NCBI GenBank assembly: GCA_016180035.1
Contig: JACPCA010000010.1
Span: forward strand, 1 to 39,390
Length of the DNA: 39,390 nucleotides
Reading direction: 5' to 3'
Source: Candidatus Woesearchaeota archaeon
GTDB taxonomy: Archaea; Nanobdellota; Nanobdellia; Woesearchaeales; UBA12501
Shown: piece after piece, positions 38,695-39,390 of the stretch
Layout of the letters: each line of letters begins with the position of its first letter
Numbering within the stretch: position 1 is the first letter of the stretch
Notes under the pieces: generated by a model
Seen by the model: the letters and a program-made list of their open reading frames with translations, nothing else
Database searches by the model: none
What the model was told of the DNA's origin: nothing
Translations under genes and position numbers: made by a program

Positions 38695-39390
38695 TTAGAC
38701 ACACAGCCCGTTCTCACAGCCGCGGGGACAGGTGATACTGTTTGCCGGGTCTTCTTCTGGCAGGCCATCAGAACTGCAACGAGAGGTGATGACAATCGAA
38801 TTTCCAGCACTGTCCGTGCCACAAATGTCGTCTTTAATCACGCCATCGGACCCGGTAACGTACCCTGCTCGTTCTGGAGTAGCTTCAGTACGCGTGCAGG
38901 ACACCATAATGGTTTCCGGAACACAAGCGCCGTCTCGGCAGACTTCGCTTATAGGGCAATAAAAGGTCTCATAACTGTAGGTGCCATATTCTGTACATAA
39001 ATAATCATATCCTTGGTAGGCAGCGGAACAAGCATCAGTGTACTCACCAGTTTCAACACCATCCCTCATTTGAATAACATTCCCTGTGGTATACCTATGC
39101 ACTGTCCTGATACCGCCCTCGCTATCAGTACAGGAGAATTCAGGAGCGTCGGGGATACACCGCCCATCAAGACAGTACTCTCCTTCATCACATGGGTATA
39201 CTAACGACACGGGAACGTCGCCATCGACACATTGGTTAATCAATGGAACACAGGTATAATCATAGACCATGTGAGGATTACCAAGCACACAGTAATCAGT
39301 AGATGCATAATCTCCATCAATACCATTCCCAATTACAACCACCCTGTTCAGGATGTGCATAGCATCTTCAAACTTCTTGAAATACAACGA
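38695..39390 (-). CDS. Cys-rich surface protein (partial, N-terminus outside window)
   Basis: The frame runs to the right edge without a convincing start; the ATG at 39387 is likely internal. At least 230 residues are seen, with about 18 Cys. There are three repeats ending in the form 'Y/PCPxx.C.DGxC' (CDEGEYCLDGRC, CPISEVCRDGAC, CPRGCENGLC). This is the same style as the Cys-rich proteins at 17775-18947. It is probably secreted and disulfide-bonded. Function unknown. Confidence 0.8.
   Translation of the reverse strand, partial: SLYFKKFEDAMHILNRVVVIGNGIDGDYASTDYCVLGNPHMVYDYTCVPLINQCVDGDVPVSLVYPCDEGEYCLDGRCIPDAPEFSCTDSEGGIRTVHRYTTGNVIQMRDGVETGEYTDACSAAYQGYDYLCTEYGTYSYETFYCPISEVCRDGACVPETIMVSCTRTEATPERAGYVTGSDGVIKDDICGTDSAGNSIVITSRCSSDGLPEEDPANSITCPRGCENGLCV

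Noticed and set aside
1-39390. tRNA or rRNA genes
   Set aside because: I inspected the gaps between genes for cloverleaf features and conserved rRNA segments and saw none. A covariance search would be needed to be certain.

Overview
The window looks archaeal and probably comes from a DPANN lineage of the Woesearchaeota/Nanoarchaeota type. The archaeal markers are the RNase P protein Rnp4, ribosomal protein L15e, SRP54, an archaeal-type Elp3, a bifunctional PGI/PMI sugar isomerase, a KaiC/Rad55-type ATPase and VapBC/AbrB toxin-antitoxin pairs. Promoters are archaeal TATA boxes. In most first genes the TATA box begins 30-32 bases before the start codon, which points to leaderless mRNAs. DnaK-GrpE-DnaJ and many small Cys-rich surface proteins fit such a lineage. 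The placement is an inference from gene content, not a phylogeny.

Layout. 1-2184 (minus): an active KaiC-like ATPase followed by two relatives that lack a Walker A motif; the last runs off the left edge. 2286-4714: an exported transglutaminase-like protein and RNase P Rnp4. 4755-5014: a structured non-coding element with terminal inverted repeats (family A, copy 1). 5101-8001: a coiled-coil membrane protein, a MinD-like ATPase, VKOR and a truncated dph2. 8036-9105 (minus): an unknown protein and a winged-helix regulator that diverges from the chaperone operon. 9228-15558: grpE, a CxxC protein, dnaK, a MazG-type pyrophosphohydrolase, an HD hydrolase, a HAD phosphatase and dnaJ; the last four genes are linked by ATGA overlaps. 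15560-17127: an AT-rich ATPase gene bracketed by two copies of the dnaJ 3' end. 17246-20695 (minus): Cys-rich lipoproteins and surface proteins, a 38-aa zinc ribbon, a 25-aa lipoprotein-like peptide and a SpoIIM-like membrane protein. 20836-27842: L15e, an acyltransferase-like membrane protein, peroxiredoxin, VapBC, Elp3, a second PIN/AbrB pair, an Lrp-type regulator, an unknown protein and a methyltransferase. 27884-27989: hairpin family B, copy 2 (copy 1 lies between dnaK and mazG). 28028-31370 (minus): an ABC exporter. 31493-34343: SRP54, a probable small transcript and PGI/PMI. 34345-34657: family A, copy 2. 34738-39390: a Fic-fold protein with lost catalytic residues, a large exported membrane protein, a second AT-rich ATPase preceded by a palindrome array, and a Cys-rich surface protein cut by the right edge.

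How the parts fit. The chaperone operon combines protein refolding with probable nucleotide clean-up enzymes and faces a candidate heat-shock repressor. Surface and export functions recur: transglutaminase, VKOR for disulfides, Cys-rich lipoproteins, the ABC exporter and SRP54. VKOR could form the disulfides of the many Cys-rich exported proteins.

The least explained signals are: (1) two homologous, oppositely oriented elements with GGCTCTGTCC ends, two internal hairpins and 9-bp flanking repeats; (2) a GC-rich palindrome family; (3) a palindrome-TATA promoter module shared by two neighbouring genes; (4) the duplicated dnaJ tail around an ATPase gene; (5) a Fic protein that has lost both its catalytic His and its inhibitory Glu.
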